From Cryobacterium mannosilyticum (GTDB taxonomy: Bacteria > Actinomycetota > Actinomycetes > Actinomycetales > Microbacteriaceae): a stretch of DNA of 64,000 nucleotides. The notes beneath the pieces were generated by a model. That model did not search any database and was not told the origin of the DNA. It saw nothing but the letters and a program-made list of their open reading frames with translations. Positions 49,926 to 58,696 of the stretch are shown here, in pieces; the first letter of the stretch is position 1; every line of letters starts with the position of its first letter. The stretch is from positions 1 through 64,000 of the forward strand of contig NZ_SOFM01000003.1 in NCBI RefSeq assembly GCF_004402705.1. The letters run 5' to 3'. The position numbers and the translations under genes are program-made.

Positions 49926-50414
49926 CTACTTGCCCGCGAAGAAGGCTGAGTCCGTTGGCCACAAGTCTCCGCCCATTGTCGCTTGAGCCTTGATGAGGTC
50001 CTCAGGATGTTCGCTACCGACAACCCACATGGCCCCGACGAGGAAGAGACCAGGCTCGATACCCTCACTGTTGAGTTTGAGTAGAGCGTCGACGTCTGCC
50101 TGAGCGGCAAAAGTATTGATGCCATTCTCGGTGCCAGTGCAACGTCCGGATGCGATTGTTCCGAGCATGACGTTGTCTGTGACAACCCAATCACAAGGCA
50201 ATCCTGATGCAACGTATTCCTGGTGCAGTCGCTTCAGGGACACCGGCGCCGGCGGGGCCGACGTGGGCACCGTGCTAGTCGGCAGAACCGACGTTGACCG
50301 AGGCGCCGCTTGGGTGCCAATCGGCGCTCCGCCCACGGCGTCTGCGCATCCGGTGAACGTTAGCGCCGTGGCTACTGCCAAGATCATGGTTACAAATGAA
50401 GCGATGCTGTTCAT
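49926..50414 (-). CDS. lipoprotein, unknown function
   Basis: 162 residues. The signal peptide ends in a lipobox (ALTFTGC), so the mature protein is anchored to the membrane outside. A Ser/Thr/Pro-rich spacer (about 35-60) is followed by a domain with GLPCDWVVTDN and SGRCTGTENG, where two Cys may form a disulfide. ATG 50414 has GGGGGAG upstream at 6 nt. No family recognised. Confidence 0.7.
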   Translation of the reverse strand: MNSIASFVTMILAVATALTFTGCADAVGGAPIGTQAAPRSTSVLPTSTVPTSAPPAPVSLKRLHQEYVASGLPCDWVVTDNVMLGTIASGRCTGTENGINTFAAQADVDALLKLNSEGIEPGLFLVGAMWVVGSEHPEDLIKAQATMGGDLWPTDSAFFAGK

Positions 50415-50738
50415 TGTTTGCTCCCCCCCTCCTAACCTAAGTGCGGTCACATGGTTCACCCTTTTGGCGACCGACCGTGTCCCCGGCCGGGGCTCAACAT
50501 TCCACTGCGTGAGTGTCCCGCGCAGCGTTCGGTCATCGGGACGCTATGCCAGGATGCTGCGCGGCCGCTAGCGTTGTCCGGTCCGGATAGCCGAGGCCCT
50601 ATGAGCTGACCGGCGACCAGGTCGACGAGATGGGCGGGCAGGAATGGACCGGTTGCTGAACTCACGATGCCCGACGATTTTATGCTGCGAGTCCCGGACC
50701 CCAGGCCCAAGTTCGGTGATCTCGCCGTTCGGTCGCCG
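50415..50738. other. intergenic, no gene recognised
   Basis: About 320 bp between the lipoprotein start and the phosphoesterase-like stop on the same strand. Frames here are short and lack ribosome sites. Nothing structured was recognised. Confidence 0.5.
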
Positions 50739-51785
50739 TCATCCGGTGTATGGCAGCCGCTCCCAGCTGAGTGCGCTCGCCGCACCAGGCCGGTTGACGG
50801 TGACTTGCAGGTAGTCCTTGCCCGCGTTGGCCGACCCGTCGACGGTAACCCGGGTCAGGTTCGTCGCCGAGCCGGTCACTCCGTACCGCGATAGCCACAC
50901 CGATCCGGGGGCTAGGGGCTGGTCGCTGTTGTAGATGTGGCTGTCCCCGTTGAACAGATACACCTCGCCGTCGAAGGAGTTGGTTGCGTCGACCAGCGCG
51001 TGCACCAGTGGGGTGAACGCGCTGATGTCGGATGGGGTGGGGGTGTAGGTCGGGTCGAACATGTCCGCCTGGAGGAAGAAGGCAACCGCCGCGTCGTGCT
51101 TCTTGGTTGCGGTGGCCACGGTCTGCCTTACCTGGTCGACGGCGCCGGCCATCCGAGCCTGCTCCTCGTCCACTTGCTGTGGCGTTGCAGCCGTGTTGCC
51201 GATCCCGGTCCAGCTCTGCAGGTCGTTGTTGGAGCCGACGACATGCAGGGTGGCGAAGTCAATCCCGGACCGGCGGAAGGACACGTTCTCCGGCAGGCCA
51301 CGTTCGGTCTGGCTCTTCACGGTCATCGGGTCCTGTCCAAGGGTCACGCCCGGGTGGTCGAAGAACAGCGACCGAATGACGCCGAGCCGCTCCAGCGGGT
51401 TGTAGGCCCCGTTGTTGGTGCGGTGGCAGTCGGTCCATTCGTTGTCGCCGGGGGTATAGACCAACGGTGCCGTGAAGCGGTCGAACTGGCTGCGAATGGT
51501 TTCGTAGTAACTGGTGGTGCACTGTTGCGAGCCGCTTTTGATGTCCCCTAGGTGGACGGTGAAGTCCGATTTTGAGGCGTTAATGGTGTCCACCCAGCCG
51601 GGCAGTGCGGCCAACTCGTCAGTGCCGTAGGGCAGGTCTCCGATGACGGTGAAGGTGTCGTGCCCGGGTTTGGCCTGGCCCGGCGGGGTTCCGGCATGGG
51701 CCAACGCCGGCCCGGTGAGGGGCGCAGTTAGTGCGAGGGCAGCCGAGACGAGGGCGGTGATCGCGAGAAAACGGTGTCGAGACAT
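50739..51785 (-). CDS. secreted metallophosphoesterase-like protein
   Basis: 348 residues with a cleavable signal peptide (LAITALVSAALALTAPLTG and an ALA-type site near residue 28). The body has phosphoesterase-like metal motifs: FTVIGDLPYG (GD), FTVHLGDIKSG (GD of the second metal), VYTPGDNEWTDCH (GDNEW, an alternative of GDNH) and LFNGDSHIYN (GHxH replaced by GDSHIY). Similar to extracellular calcineurin-type proteins of unknown substrate in actinobacteria. No anchor was found, so it is secreted. Followed by a 885-bp stretch without a clear gene. Confidence 0.82.
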   Translation of the reverse strand: MSRHRFLAITALVSAALALTAPLTGPALAHAGTPPGQAKPGHDTFTVIGDLPYGTDELAALPGWVDTINASKSDFTVHLGDIKSGSQQCTTSYYETIRSQFDRFTAPLVYTPGDNEWTDCHRTNNGAYNPLERLGVIRSLFFDHPGVTLGQDPMTVKSQTERGLPENVSFRRSGIDFATLHVVGSNNDLQSWTGIGNTAATPQQVDEEQARMAGAVDQVRQTVATATKKHDAAVAFFLQADMFDPTYTPTPSDISAFTPLVHALVDATNSFDGEVYLFNGDSHIYNSDQPLAPGSVWLSRYGVTGSATNLTRVTVDGSANAGKDYLQVTVNRPGAASALSWERLPYTG

Positions 51786-52670
51786 GGATCAACGTTGGCG
51801 CGTCCGGGTGAACGTTCGTCGGCTACACGGCGACGAACGGCTGAAGGGGAGGTCAACGTTCGGTCCGCCACCCGCTCGTCCTGCCAGGTCGGGTGACTGC
51901 AGCGCGGGACGCGGTCACCCGCTCACGGTCGTCAGACCCTGGGCGGGGGACGTTGCGTGATGGCCTCGCCAGGCGGCAGGGAGTGCGCTGGTCGGAGCAG
52001 GTGCTGGAGCTGTGCCGCCGGCTGCCGCTTCCCCGTGTTGGCCGTCGTCGTCGACGCATCTCGGGTCTGCGAAAGCCGCCGCCAGACACCGGAGCGACCC
52101 CGCAATGCGGTGGTGAACCGGCTGGGCGGCGAGCCGCGTAACCGGGCATCTATTCAGAAACTCCTCCGAATCGTTACCGTGTCGCATTATGGGCACGTCG
52201 CAATCACTGTTGACGATCTCATCGCGCTAGGCCAGTCGTGGAACGTGCGTTCATCCCGCGCGTCCGTCACGTCAGCACTGGAAGCTGTTGACCCGTTCGT
52301 CCGTTCTGAAAACCCTGTCGAGCACGCCTATGCCGGACTTCAAGACAACATTGCCCGGTCACGAGAAATCTGCTCTTTGACCGCCGGACGGGCAGCATCC
52401 GCGAACGGGGTACCGCACTGGTCAGTAATCGGGTGGCACTCAGTCTTTGGCGCTCGGGGTTCCCCACTGACGCAGAATCGGCGCGCTCGGTCGTTGGGTG
52501 GGTTAGGCCCAAGCGGCCGCGCTGGCCGGTCCCCCTCTGAAACATCGACGTCAGCACGAAATCCTGTTCTCGACGCCTAGGTCCGCAACATACCATCGGT
52601 GGACCGAGGCCTTGAGGTCGGTGTTTCCCCGCGCAATAGAATCGGGAAGACGCTGCGACGAAGGAGACGA
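51786..52670. other. long gene-poor stretch
   Basis: No frame on either strand looks like a real gene: the longest (51957-52580 plus) lacks Shine-Dalgarno and family resemblance, with low hydrophobicity and Arg/Ser-rich composition typical of shadow frames. A copy of GGGTTCCC lies at 52457. It may be a decayed gene or an insertion boundary; no transposase was recognised. Confidence 0.5.
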
Positions 52671-53573
52671 ATGAACGAGCTGGAGCATCGGGTTCGGGCG
52701 CTGTGGACGTTGTTCGAGCCGATCCACGCGGTGACGTATTTCTCGCCGGAGGCGAGGGAGGCGTTCGCAGATATCGGACTCACCCGTTACTGGGACGGAT
52801 ACTTCGCCGGTCGCGCCGCCCCGCTCGGGGTCGTGACCGCCGCGCCGGTGGTGGCGATCTTCAGCGGGTTCGCTCCGTTCCTGGTCGAACGGGTGCTGCC
52901 GGCCGTGTGGTCGACGGTTACGGTGGACCGAGTCCTAGACGCGCGGTCCCGGGGTGCAGCGGAGACGTTGCGAAATCTCGTGCCCGACGAGCGAACTGTC
53001 ACCGAAGCGGCTGACGTACTTACCCAGGCTGCGGCTCGTGCCGACACCATAGGCCGACCACTCGCGGCGGCGAACAGCGCGCTGCCCGTGGAGTCGGATC
53101 CGTACCGCCGTCTCTGGCAAGCCGCGGCCACTCTCCGCGAGCATCGCGGAGACGGTCATGTGATTGCACTGGTCGAGGGAGGGATCGCGGGTATCAGCGC
53201 CATCGTATTGCGCAGCGCGGTGGACATCGACGCGACGAGCGTGCGAAAGGCGCGTGGCTGGACAGAGGAACAGTGGGCAACCGAAGTCGAAGAGCTCTCT
53301 ACCCGCGGGCTACTGACCGGCCAGGGCCAAATCACCAAGCAGGGCACAGCGGCACTCGATCGCGCCGAGCAGGTGACCAACCGATTGGCCGTCCGTCCGT
53401 GGCGCGGAGTGACCGACGACGAGATCGCGGATGTCGCCCGAACGCTTGCGCCCATCGCAAGAGCGTGCCAAACGGTCTTTCCATTTCCGAACCCGATCGG
53501 CATGCCCCAGCCGTGGGACCCGAATCTCGATCCAAACGCGTCCTCCGTCCCGACGTCGCCGCGCGCGAACTGA
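52671..53573 (+). CDS. SCO6745-like protein with C-terminal HTH-like region
   Basis: 300 residues, cytosolic. The opening MNELEHRVRALWTLFEPIHA and FSPEAREAFADIGLTRYWDG match the actinobacterial SCO6745 family, unknown in function. Its C-terminal half contains a MarR-like winged-helix pattern: RKARGWTEEQWATEVEEL, RGLLTGQGQITKQGTAALDR. AAGGAGACGA before the ATG is a good Shine-Dalgarno, setting the start at 52671. Confidence 0.78.
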   Translation: MNELEHRVRALWTLFEPIHAVTYFSPEAREAFADIGLTRYWDGYFAGRAAPLGVVTAAPVVAIFSGFAPFLVERVLPAVWSTVTVDRVLDARSRGAAETLRNLVPDERTVTEAADVLTQAAARADTIGRPLAAANSALPVESDPYRRLWQAAATLREHRGDGHVIALVEGGIAGISAIVLRSAVDIDATSVRKARGWTEEQWATEVEELSTRGLLTGQGQITKQGTAALDRAEQVTNRLAVRPWRGVTDDEIADVARTLAPIARACQTVFPFPNPIGMPQPWDPNLDPNASSVPTSPRAN

Positions 53574-53703
53574 AAAGGTTCACCGACGGGGACGGATCAT
53601 GATTCATTTGGGGCGGATCGGCGTCCCGGTCACCGTTCGGCTTGCGGGCCATGCAAGCAGGCGCGCTGCAGGGCCAGCAGGCTGCCTCGGTATCATGCGA
53701 AGT

Positions 53704-54141
53704 ATGCCTATCAAACTGGAAAATGTAGGGATCGCCGTCCGCGACATTGACGCGACTATCGCGTTCTTCACCGACCTTGGGCTCACGGTCACCGGTCGTG
53801 ACACGATCAGTGGCGATTGGGCCGACACCGCCGTTGGCCTCGACGGCAACCACGCCAAGATCGCGGTGCTCAAAACACCAGACGGTCATGGTCAGATCGA
53901 GCTCTTCGAATACCTTCACCCCGACGCGATCGAGACTGAACCCACTCTCCCCAACGAGATCGGAATGCACCGCATCGCGTTCTCCGTCGACAACATCGAG
54001 ACAGCGCTTGAACTGGCCGCGAAGCACGGCTGCTATCCGCTTCGCGGCGTGGCGACCTATCAGGACGTCTACAAGCTGACATATCTCCGCGGTCCGAGCG
54101 GGATCCTCGTGATGCTCGCCCAGGATCTGACGAAGGGCTAA
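53704..54141 (+). CDS. VOC family protein (glyoxalase/epimerase-like)
   Basis: 145 residues in two beta-alpha-beta-beta-beta repeats. The metal-ligand-type residues lie in MPIKLENVGIAVRDIDATIA, GQIELFEYLHP, GMHRIAFSVDN and GPSGILVMLAQDL (the last Glu position is changed to Met-Leu). It resembles methylmalonyl-CoA epimerase or other glyoxalase-superfamily enzymes; the reaction is not predictable. It follows the SCO6745 gene by 130 bp. Confidence 0.87.
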   Translation: MPIKLENVGIAVRDIDATIAFFTDLGLTVTGRDTISGDWADTAVGLDGNHAKIAVLKTPDGHGQIELFEYLHPDAIETEPTLPNEIGMHRIAFSVDNIETALELAAKHGCYPLRGVATYQDVYKLTYLRGPSGILVMLAQDLTKG

Positions 54142-54404
54142 CGGCCGTTCATTCCAATCGGACTGCGTTAACGTACTCGATCATGGCGCGATCGCGACAG
54201 TCGGTCTGATCCCGGATCGACGTCCGATACTTCGGCGCTTCTCCAATCCTGCTCTGATCGCGATCCCGAGCGCCGCGGCGTAGACGGTTTCGGGAATCGC
54301 CACTGCAAGTGACTGGCTAGCGCGACCAGGAGATCGTTCGGTCCCCGATCAGAGAACGCACTGCCACAGCCGCCCTTCCCGCTTCATTGAATTTACACGC
54401 CGGT

Positions 54405-54599
54405 TCACACGCCACGGAGCAGCCAGTCATTGTCAGGGTTCCTGCCACCCTCAGGGTCCGGTGCATCCGAAGCCGGCACGGACGTGCTCTGGTCCTCCAC
54501 TCGCACCCGAGCCGGCAAAGCTCGCCAGCGGTCCGGCGGGACCGCGGCAACTGGACCAGGCTCGTCCTCCTCAACGCTCTCGTCCGCGTCCCCGTTCAT
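54405..54599 (-). CDS. 64-residue acidic protein, unknown function
   Basis: Starts at ATG 54599 with GAGGAAGG upstream and reads MNGDADESVEEDEPG, then VPPDRWRALPARVRVEDQST and GGRNPDNDWLLRGV. This looks like small conserved actinobacterial proteins with an ARVRxED core and a C-terminal NPDxxxMLR-type end, as I recall them. It is hidden in a longer frame whose upstream part has no coding character. Confidence 0.5.
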   Translation of the reverse strand: MNGDADESVEEDEPGPVAAVPPDRWRALPARVRVEDQSTSVPASDAPDPEGGRNPDNDWLLRGV

Positions 54600-55078
54600 T
54601 GTGCCCACCTTCCTCTTGTCAGCCCGCAGCGTCCAACCGTGTGACCCATCCAGCCGACTGCACAGCTCCCCGCCCGAACTACCACCCGCCCCAACGTGGC
54701 GGCCGGCCGAGGAACGGCTCCGTTCAGCCCTGCCGCCGAGTGTACGCCCGCTCTGCATCAGGACTGCAGACACACAACAACGGTGAACAGTGCCGGGCCG
54801 GTGTGGGGTTTGTGATCCGTCACGTGTTCGTAAGCCGTGTGGCCGACGAGACGCAAACAGTAACCGCAAGTCAGACGGAGACCGGTTGCGTCGGGTTGTG
54901 AAGTCTTCAGCGCGGTTTGGTCCACAAAGAATCACCCGCTGCCCTCTGCCCCGTCAATCAGACAACAAAGCCGGCGAATTCTGATTCCACTGGGTGCGCT
55001 CCGGGTGGGCGTGATCTCGCGAACGAATGGCCGGTGGTGAATCCGGCGCCAGCGCCGGCCATCCGTCGGAGAGACGGT
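54600..55078. other. intergenic, no gene recognised
   Basis: About 480 bp without a convincing frame, between the 64-residue gene and the acidic exported protein. No hairpin terminator or tRNA was recognised. Confidence 0.5.
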
Positions 55079-55360
55079 CTAGTCCTGAGTGCCGTCTTCG
55101 ACGGCGACGCCGTTGATGTCGTCGGAGGTGTTGTCGGTGCCGGACCCGGTGCTGGTTTCGTCGGCGGTTTCGCCGTCGTTTGTGCCGTCTTCGACCTCGT
55201 TCTGCACGTTGTCGTTGTCGCCGGCCGTGGCGCCGGTCGGAGTACTGGATGACGGGGTTGTCGGTGTGGCCTGGGCTGCTCCGGTGAGGGTAATGCCACC
55301 GACGATAGCGATGGCAATGGCGACTGCTGCGCCTCCGGCAATCTTGGTTTTCTTTTCCAT
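55079..55360 (-). CDS. exported acidic Thr/Ser/Asp-rich protein
   Basis: 93 residues. The signal peptide has KKTKIAGGAAVAIAIAIVGG and an AQA-type cleavage site near residue 30. The mature part is disordered and acidic, rich in Thr, Asp, Glu and Asn (GDNDNVQNEVEDG, ETSTGSGTDNTSDD). ATG 55360 has AAAGG upstream. It lies 144 bp downstream of the histidine kinase stop on the same strand, so may belong to that regulon; a possible sensor ligand or Ca2+-binding spacer (inference). Confidence 0.65.
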   Translation of the reverse strand: MEKKTKIAGGAAVAIAIAIVGGITLTGAAQATPTTPSSSTPTGATAGDNDNVQNEVEDGTNDGETADETSTGSGTDNTSDDINGVAVEDGTQD

Positions 55361-55503
55361 GTTGGTCTGCCTTTCGAGGGATTGGTCACACGAACGCGTG
55401 ACCATATCTACACGCTAGAGAGGGGCCGGTGAGATGAGCGTGAGAGCCAGGAGGTCTGGCCGTTCGCGGATGACGTCGACGAGTTCGCCAGTCGATCCGG
55501 GGA

Positions 55504-56454
55504 CTATGCGTCGGGTGCTGGCAGGCTCAGGGTAACGATGGTTCCGCAGCCTGGGCGCGGGGTGAGGCTGGCCTGACCGTGGTGTGCTTCGATGATTTGT
55601 TGCACAAGCGAGAGGCCGAGGCCGTGCCCTGGGTGCACTCTGGCCTGGTCGGAGCGCCAGAAGCGGTTGAAGGCGTGGCGTCTGTCGTCTTCGCTCATCC
55701 CGATGCCGGTGTCGTGCACTTGGACGGTGCAGGTGCCGTTTCGGGTGCTGGTATGGACGGTGACCGTTCCCGGGCTGGCCGTGAATTTGAGTGCGTTGTC
55801 GATGACGTTGGCGATCGCTCGGGCGAGTAGGGCCGGCGAACCACGCACGATCGTGTTGCCGCCATACTCGGCAGTCAGGCGGCCGACGTCGACGGGATTG
55901 TCTGAACGGTCAGCCAGGTCCTGCCGTACGAGCGCGTCGAGGTCGACGAGCTCGTAGGCGTCCTCGAGGTCTGCCTCGTTGCCTCGGGAGAGCAGGAGCA
56001 GGTCATTGGCCAGGTGGGTCAGACCGTCGACGGCCTTGAGGGAGACCCTGATGGCGTGCTCGTATTCGGCCGGCGTGCGGGGCGTGAGGAGGGCCAGTTC
56101 GAGTTCGCCCTGCACCACGCTGAGTGGGCTGCGCATTTCGTGGGAGGCGCCATCGACGAATCGTTGTTGGAGGTCGTAGCTTTTCTGCAGGGGGGCGAGG
56201 GCAGCACGGGCCATGAGGTAGCTGGAGAAGGGAATGAGCACGAGCAGCACGGAATAGAGGATGAGCAGTCCGGTGCGAAGGTTGGCGAATCCCTGCTCGG
56301 CCGCGTTCAGGGCGCCCGCGCCGTCGGATTCGGCGGCATCGAAGTCAAAGGTGCCGGTGACGAACGCGTAGATGCCGATCGCGAACGCTCCGAAGAGGAC
56401 GAGTTGCACGACGGTGTAGGTGACGGTGAGGCGGAGGGTGGCGCGGCGGAACAT
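55504..56454 (-). CDS. two-component sensor histidine kinase
   Basis: 316 residues. Two membrane helices (VVQLVLFGAFAIGIYAFVTG and LLILYSVLLVLIPFSSYLMA) with a short external loop of about 35 residues. The HisKA motif is FVDGASHEMRSPLSVVQGEL with the phospho-His, and ATP-binding boxes are ANVIDNALKFT, DTGIGMSEDD and GHGLGLSLVQQII. No HAMP domain is evident. The start overlaps the response-regulator stop by 1 nt (TGATG). The short sensor loop suggests that it senses the membrane, as in antibiotic-sensing intramembrane kinases. Confidence 0.93.
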   Translation of the reverse strand: MFRRATLRLTVTYTVVQLVLFGAFAIGIYAFVTGTFDFDAAESDGAGALNAAEQGFANLRTGLLILYSVLLVLIPFSSYLMARAALAPLQKSYDLQQRFVDGASHEMRSPLSVVQGELELALLTPRTPAEYEHAIRVSLKAVDGLTHLANDLLLLSRGNEADLEDAYELVDLDALVRQDLADRSDNPVDVGRLTAEYGGNTIVRGSPALLARAIANVIDNALKFTASPGTVTVHTSTRNGTCTVQVHDTGIGMSEDDRRHAFNRFWRSDQARVHPGHGLGLSLVQQIIEAHHGQASLTPRPGCGTIVTLSLPAPDA

Positions 56455-57134
56455 CAGGTGTCGGCGTGGATCAGGTAGCCGGCGCCGCGCCGGGTTTCGA
56501 TGATGTCGGTCTCACCGGGGAGGGTGAGTTTCTGGCGCAGGTAGCGGATGTAGGTCTGCACGACGTTGCTGAATCCCTCGTAGTTGCTGTCCCAGGAGTG
56601 GTCGATCAGCTCGGTGGTGCTGATGATCGTGCCGGCATTGCTCATGAGGTATTCCAGCACGGAGAATTCTTTTGCAGTCAGGACGATCGTGCGCCCGGCG
56701 CGCACGGCGGTGCGGGTAGCCGGGTCAAGGGTGACCCCTTGCGCGTGGAGGGTGGGGGCGAGTGCTCTCGGTGAACGGCGGAGCAGTGCGCGCACCCGGG
56801 CGAGCAACTCGACGAGGTGGAATGGTTTGACGAGGTAGTCGTCGGCCCCGGCATCGAGCCCCTCTACCTTGGTGCGCATGGAGTCGAGGGCGGTGAGCAT
56901 GAGCACCGGTACGTCGTTGTTGATGACCCGGATGCGCCGGCACACGTCCATGCCCCCGTGAGGCAGGCCGGGAAGCATAAGGTCGAGCACGACCAGGTCG
57001 TAGGTTTCGATTTCGAAGGCTTGCACGCCGTCGGGCGCTGTGTGGGCCACGTCGACGGCATAACCAGACTCGGTGAGGGTTCGCCGGATGACGTCCGCGA
57101 TGCGGACGTCATCCTCGACCACGAGGACCTTCAC
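56454..57134 (-). CDS. OmpR-family response regulator
   Basis: 226 residues. The receiver domain begins MKVLVVEDDVRIADVIRRTL, has the phospho-Asp in DLVVLDLMLPGLPHGG, and the conserved Lys in DYLVKPFHLVEL. The C-terminal winged helix (about 130-220) has VLEYLMSNAGTIISTTELI and VQTYIRYLRQKL. It is cotranscribed with the kinase and follows the secreted-protein gene by 27 bp. Probable target: the ABC operon itself. Confidence 0.94.
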   Translation of the reverse strand: MKVLVVEDDVRIADVIRRTLTESGYAVDVAHTAPDGVQAFEIETYDLVVLDLMLPGLPHGGMDVCRRIRVINNDVPVLMLTALDSMRTKVEGLDAGADDYLVKPFHLVELLARVRALLRRSPRALAPTLHAQGVTLDPATRTAVRAGRTIVLTAKEFSVLEYLMSNAGTIISTTELIDHSWDSNYEGFSNVVQTYIRYLRQKLTLPGETDIIETRRGAGYLIHADT

Positions 57135-57161
57135 GCGGCGCCCGGGGTGAAGCTGGAGGTG

Positions 57162-57728
57162 TCAGTCGGGTTGCTCACCGGTTCCTGCTCCCTTGGTTGC
57201 GGTTCCGTTGGCGGCCTGAACGCCGCCGGCGCTGACCTGGATGGTGAAATCGACCTGATTCTTCGAACTGCGGTACAGGCTGAACTTGTTCTCCGGGTAG
57301 TGGCCGGCACCGGTTTCGTTATCGAAGGAAATCATGGTCTCACTGTTTGGGGCGAGGGTGAGGCCGTCCAACGCAAGGTAGTAGGCCTCCTGTGCGCCGG
57401 TGGTGGCATCGGTCATCACATAGTAGGTCTCCACGTTTGTCAACGGCTGGCTGGTGGTGTTGCCGACCATGACCTGGAGGCGGTCTGCGATGGCTTTTCC
57501 AGCGGCCGGGTCGGCGTTGTCTTCCGCTGCGGCGGACATGATCGTGAGTCCGGGTGTGGTGCTCGTATTGGTGATCGGGTTTGATTCCACGGGCAGAACC
57601 GTGCCCCTAGCGGCTGGGGACGTGTCGGTGGCGGCCGGCCTGGCCGGGGCGTTGACCTGTGACAGTGCGATGACGCCGGCGCTGGCGAGGGCGACGAGGG
57701 CCACGGGGAGAATGATCTTCCACTTCAT
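57162..57728 (-). CDS. secreted protein of the ABC/two-component operon
   Basis: 188 residues. The N-terminal hydrophobic segment (IILPVALVALASAGVIALSQ) is a signal peptide or anchor. The mature beta-rich domain includes ADRLQVMVGNTTSQPLTNVE and VETYYVMTDATTGAQEAYYL, as in small external DUF4352-like domains. The gene overlaps the upstream permease gene by 4 nt, so is produced along with the transporter; it may be a sensed partner or an exported helper. Family not recognised with certainty. Confidence 0.7.
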   Translation of the reverse strand: MKWKIILPVALVALASAGVIALSQVNAPARPAATDTSPAARGTVLPVESNPITNTSTTPGLTIMSAAAEDNADPAAGKAIADRLQVMVGNTTSQPLTNVETYYVMTDATTGAQEAYYLALDGLTLAPNSETMISFDNETGAGHYPENKFSLYRSSKNQVDFTIQVSAGGVQAANGTATKGAGTGEQPD

Positions 57729-58696
57729 GAGTGCGTCCTTTGCAGAGTGCGTCTCGTCGTTGCGAGGGCGGCGAAGACGACGGAGGCGAAGGTCGCCGCC
57801 GTAAGGGTGATGGAGTAGGGCAACATCGCAACCCAGACCATGTCGAGGGGTTGTTGGTTGTACTGGTCTTTGATGCCGAGGAACGCGAAGGTGAGGCGTT
57901 CGAAGTGTTTGGTCACCGAGGACACTTCGAGGCCGTTCCGGATGCCGTCGAAGGCGGAGAATTGGGCCAGCACGGCGAGCTCGTCCGGTTTCTTGATCCG
58001 GAGGGTGGCGAACAGTCCACCGGGAACCTGGTTGTCAGGATCCATGGTGTCGCCGATCTGCGGGATGATCAGTACGAACGCGAGCCAGATGATGAGGGCG
58101 AGGATGAGTCCGGTGCTGAGCCGGGTCGACAGTGCCGTCAAGCCGACCGTGAGGGCGGTCCAGAACACCAGGTAGAGCCAGGCGAAGCCGCTACTTACGA
58201 GGAGTCGGGCCACGTCACTGCCTCGGATCGGTGCCTGGCCGATCGTGACGACCGCGAGCAGTGACACCACGGTGAGCGCGGAGACGACGCCCAGCCAGGC
58301 GATCGACAGGCCGAGCATCTTGCCGCCGGCGAAAGAGAACCGTCCGAGGGGGCGGCTGAGGACCAGTGCCAGGGTGCCGCGATGCTTTTCCTTGGCGATC
58401 GTTTCGTAGCCGAGCACGATCGCGAAGAGTGCCCCGAGGATTTCGAGGTATTCGATCCCGCCACGCAGCAGCTTCAGCGGAAAGAGCCGCGGTGCCGCCG
58501 GAGCGATGGAGGTTCCGCTCTTCACCAGGTTGGCCACGTAGAGGTTGTAGGCGCCCTGCTGGTTTCGAAAGTCGGCCGAGGCGACGGCCACGGAGATGAG
58601 GGTGGCCACAGCCAGGAAGGCGATCAGGATCGCAAACAGCCGGTCGCGGCGCAGGTCGAGCAACTCCTTGCCGGCCACCGTCCAGGTGTCACTCAT
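57725..58696 (-). CDS. ABC-2 type transporter permease
   Basis: 323 residues with six helices and the ABC-2/NosY-like plan: DLRRDRLFAILIAFLAVATL at the first helix, IVLGYETIAKEKHRGTLALV near 100 (the coupling segment), SRPLGRFSFAGGKMLGLSI, and a helix pair at the C-terminus after a large external loop. ATG 58696 with GAGGAG 8 nt upstream. It pairs with the permease encoded directly upstream and with the ATPase encoded at 59588-60325. Confidence 0.88.
   Translation of the reverse strand: MSDTWTVAGKELLDLRRDRLFAILIAFLAVATLISVAVASADFRNQQGAYNLYVANLVKSGTSIAPAAPRLFPLKLLRGGIEYLEILGALFAIVLGYETIAKEKHRGTLALVLSRPLGRFSFAGGKMLGLSIAWLGVVSALTVVSLLAVVTIGQAPIRGSDVARLLVSSGFAWLYLVFWTALTVGLTALSTRLSTGLILALIIWLAFVLIIPQIGDTMDPDNQVPGGLFATLRIKKPDELAVLAQFSAFDGIRNGLEVSSVTKHFERLTFAFLGIKDQYNQQPLDMVWVAMLPYSITLTAATFASVVFAALATTRRTLQRTHS

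Noticed and set aside
40442..52464. Idea that GGGTTCCC copies are integron attC core sites
   Set aside because: attC cores need GTTRRRY with paired RYYYAAC; here the bases after GTT are CCC and no paired inner boxes or integron integrase were seen.
51957..52580. 207-codon plus-strand frame in the gene-poor stretch
   Set aside because: No Shine-Dalgarno, Arg/Ser-rich random-like composition and no recognised motif; treated as a chance frame.
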